Shown: piece after piece, positions 5,249-5,317 of the stretch
Position numbering within the stretch: position 1 is the stretch's first letter
Layout of the letters: each line of letters opens with the position of its first letter
Assembly (NCBI GenBank): GCA_003646045.1
Contig: QNDV01000206.1
Location: 1-5,317 of the forward strand
Direction: 5' to 3'
Length of the DNA stretch: 5,317 nt
From: a bacterium
GTDB lineage: Bacteria; Krumholzibacteriota; Krumholzibacteria; LZORAL124-64-63
Notes under the pieces: model-generated
What the model was told of the DNA's origin: nothing
The model's input: only the letters and a program-made list of their open reading frames with translations
Database searches by the model: none
Position numbers and translations under genes: made by a program

Positions 5249-5317
5249 TGGGGTAACCGGGCCCCCGATCCGGACCGGCGGTGGCCGGAGTCTCGCCTCA
5301 CCGGCCTCTGCGGTACC
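5249..5317. other. GC-rich non-coding edge, no gene supported
   Basis: The last 69 bp are GC-rich. They contain a small inverted repeat, GGCCGG (5283-5288) with CCGGCC (5301-5306), with no adjoining T-tract. Short frames run off the right edge on both strands, but none has a start with a ribosome-binding site or convincing codon use. With 5028-5248 this completes a gene-free stretch of 290 bp whose recognisable contents are listed separately. Confidence 0.4.

Noticed and set aside
5192..5317. Minus-strand frame entering from the right edge, 41 codons ending in TGA
   Set aside because: Third-position GC is clearly lower than in the confirmed genes, it includes the perfect inverted repeat and rare codons such as ATA and AGA, and the peptide resembles nothing I know. 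It could still be the end of a gene beyond the edge.
5281..5317. Plus-strand GTG-started frame running off the right edge
   Set aside because: Only 12 codons are visible and there is no ribosome-binding site upstream.

Overview
This looks like chromosomal DNA from a GC-rich, double-membraned (Gram-negative type) bacterium. An outer-membrane beta-barrel protein sits next to a large lipoprotein whose residue after the lipidated cysteine is Glu rather than Asp, which fits export to the outer membrane. The barrel's N-terminal 'ARSLAMGGA...NPAFLA' signature and the regulator built from a helix-turn-helix plus a propeller-like domain recall proteins common in the FCB superphylum and allied candidate phyla (Krumholzibacteriota or Eisenbacteria type). 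That placement is inference from style, not from a marker gene. There are no rRNA or tRNA genes, insertion sequences, CRISPR arrays or phage genes.

Layout. Positions 1-140 (+) hold the last 45 codons of an unrecognised gene. It converges on a minus-strand block, and a strong near-palindromic hairpin (169-201) separates the two. On the minus strand, in transcription order from the right, there is first about 290 bp of non-coding DNA (5028-5317). It holds a perfect 11-bp inverted repeat, a plausible sigma70-like promoter and two abutting stem-loops. Next comes a 430-residue single-pass membrane regulator (5027-3735): a cytoplasmic XRE/Cro helix-turn-helix, one membrane helix, and an extracytoplasmic domain with PQQ-like and FG-GAP/VCBS-like motifs. 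A 205-bp gap (3734-3530) follows, with an AT-rich promoter-like patch, a GATAC-N3-GTATC dyad and a run of five GGGAA boxes spaced about 10 bp apart. Then comes a 682-residue lipoprotein (3529-1481), overlapping by 14 nt a 423-residue outer-membrane barrel protein (1494-223).

How they may work together. The lipoprotein and barrel genes overlap, and the barrel's ribosome-binding site lies inside the lipoprotein gene. They are therefore almost certainly one transcriptional and translational unit and plausibly act together at the outer membrane. The regulator upstream could sense an envelope or periplasmic state and control this pair, itself, or both. GATAC-type half-sites near both units make that testable, but the sequence does not prove it. 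Start codons were reassigned inward from the longest reading frames for all three complete genes, because good Shine-Dalgarno sequences and clean signal peptides or domains support the inner starts.
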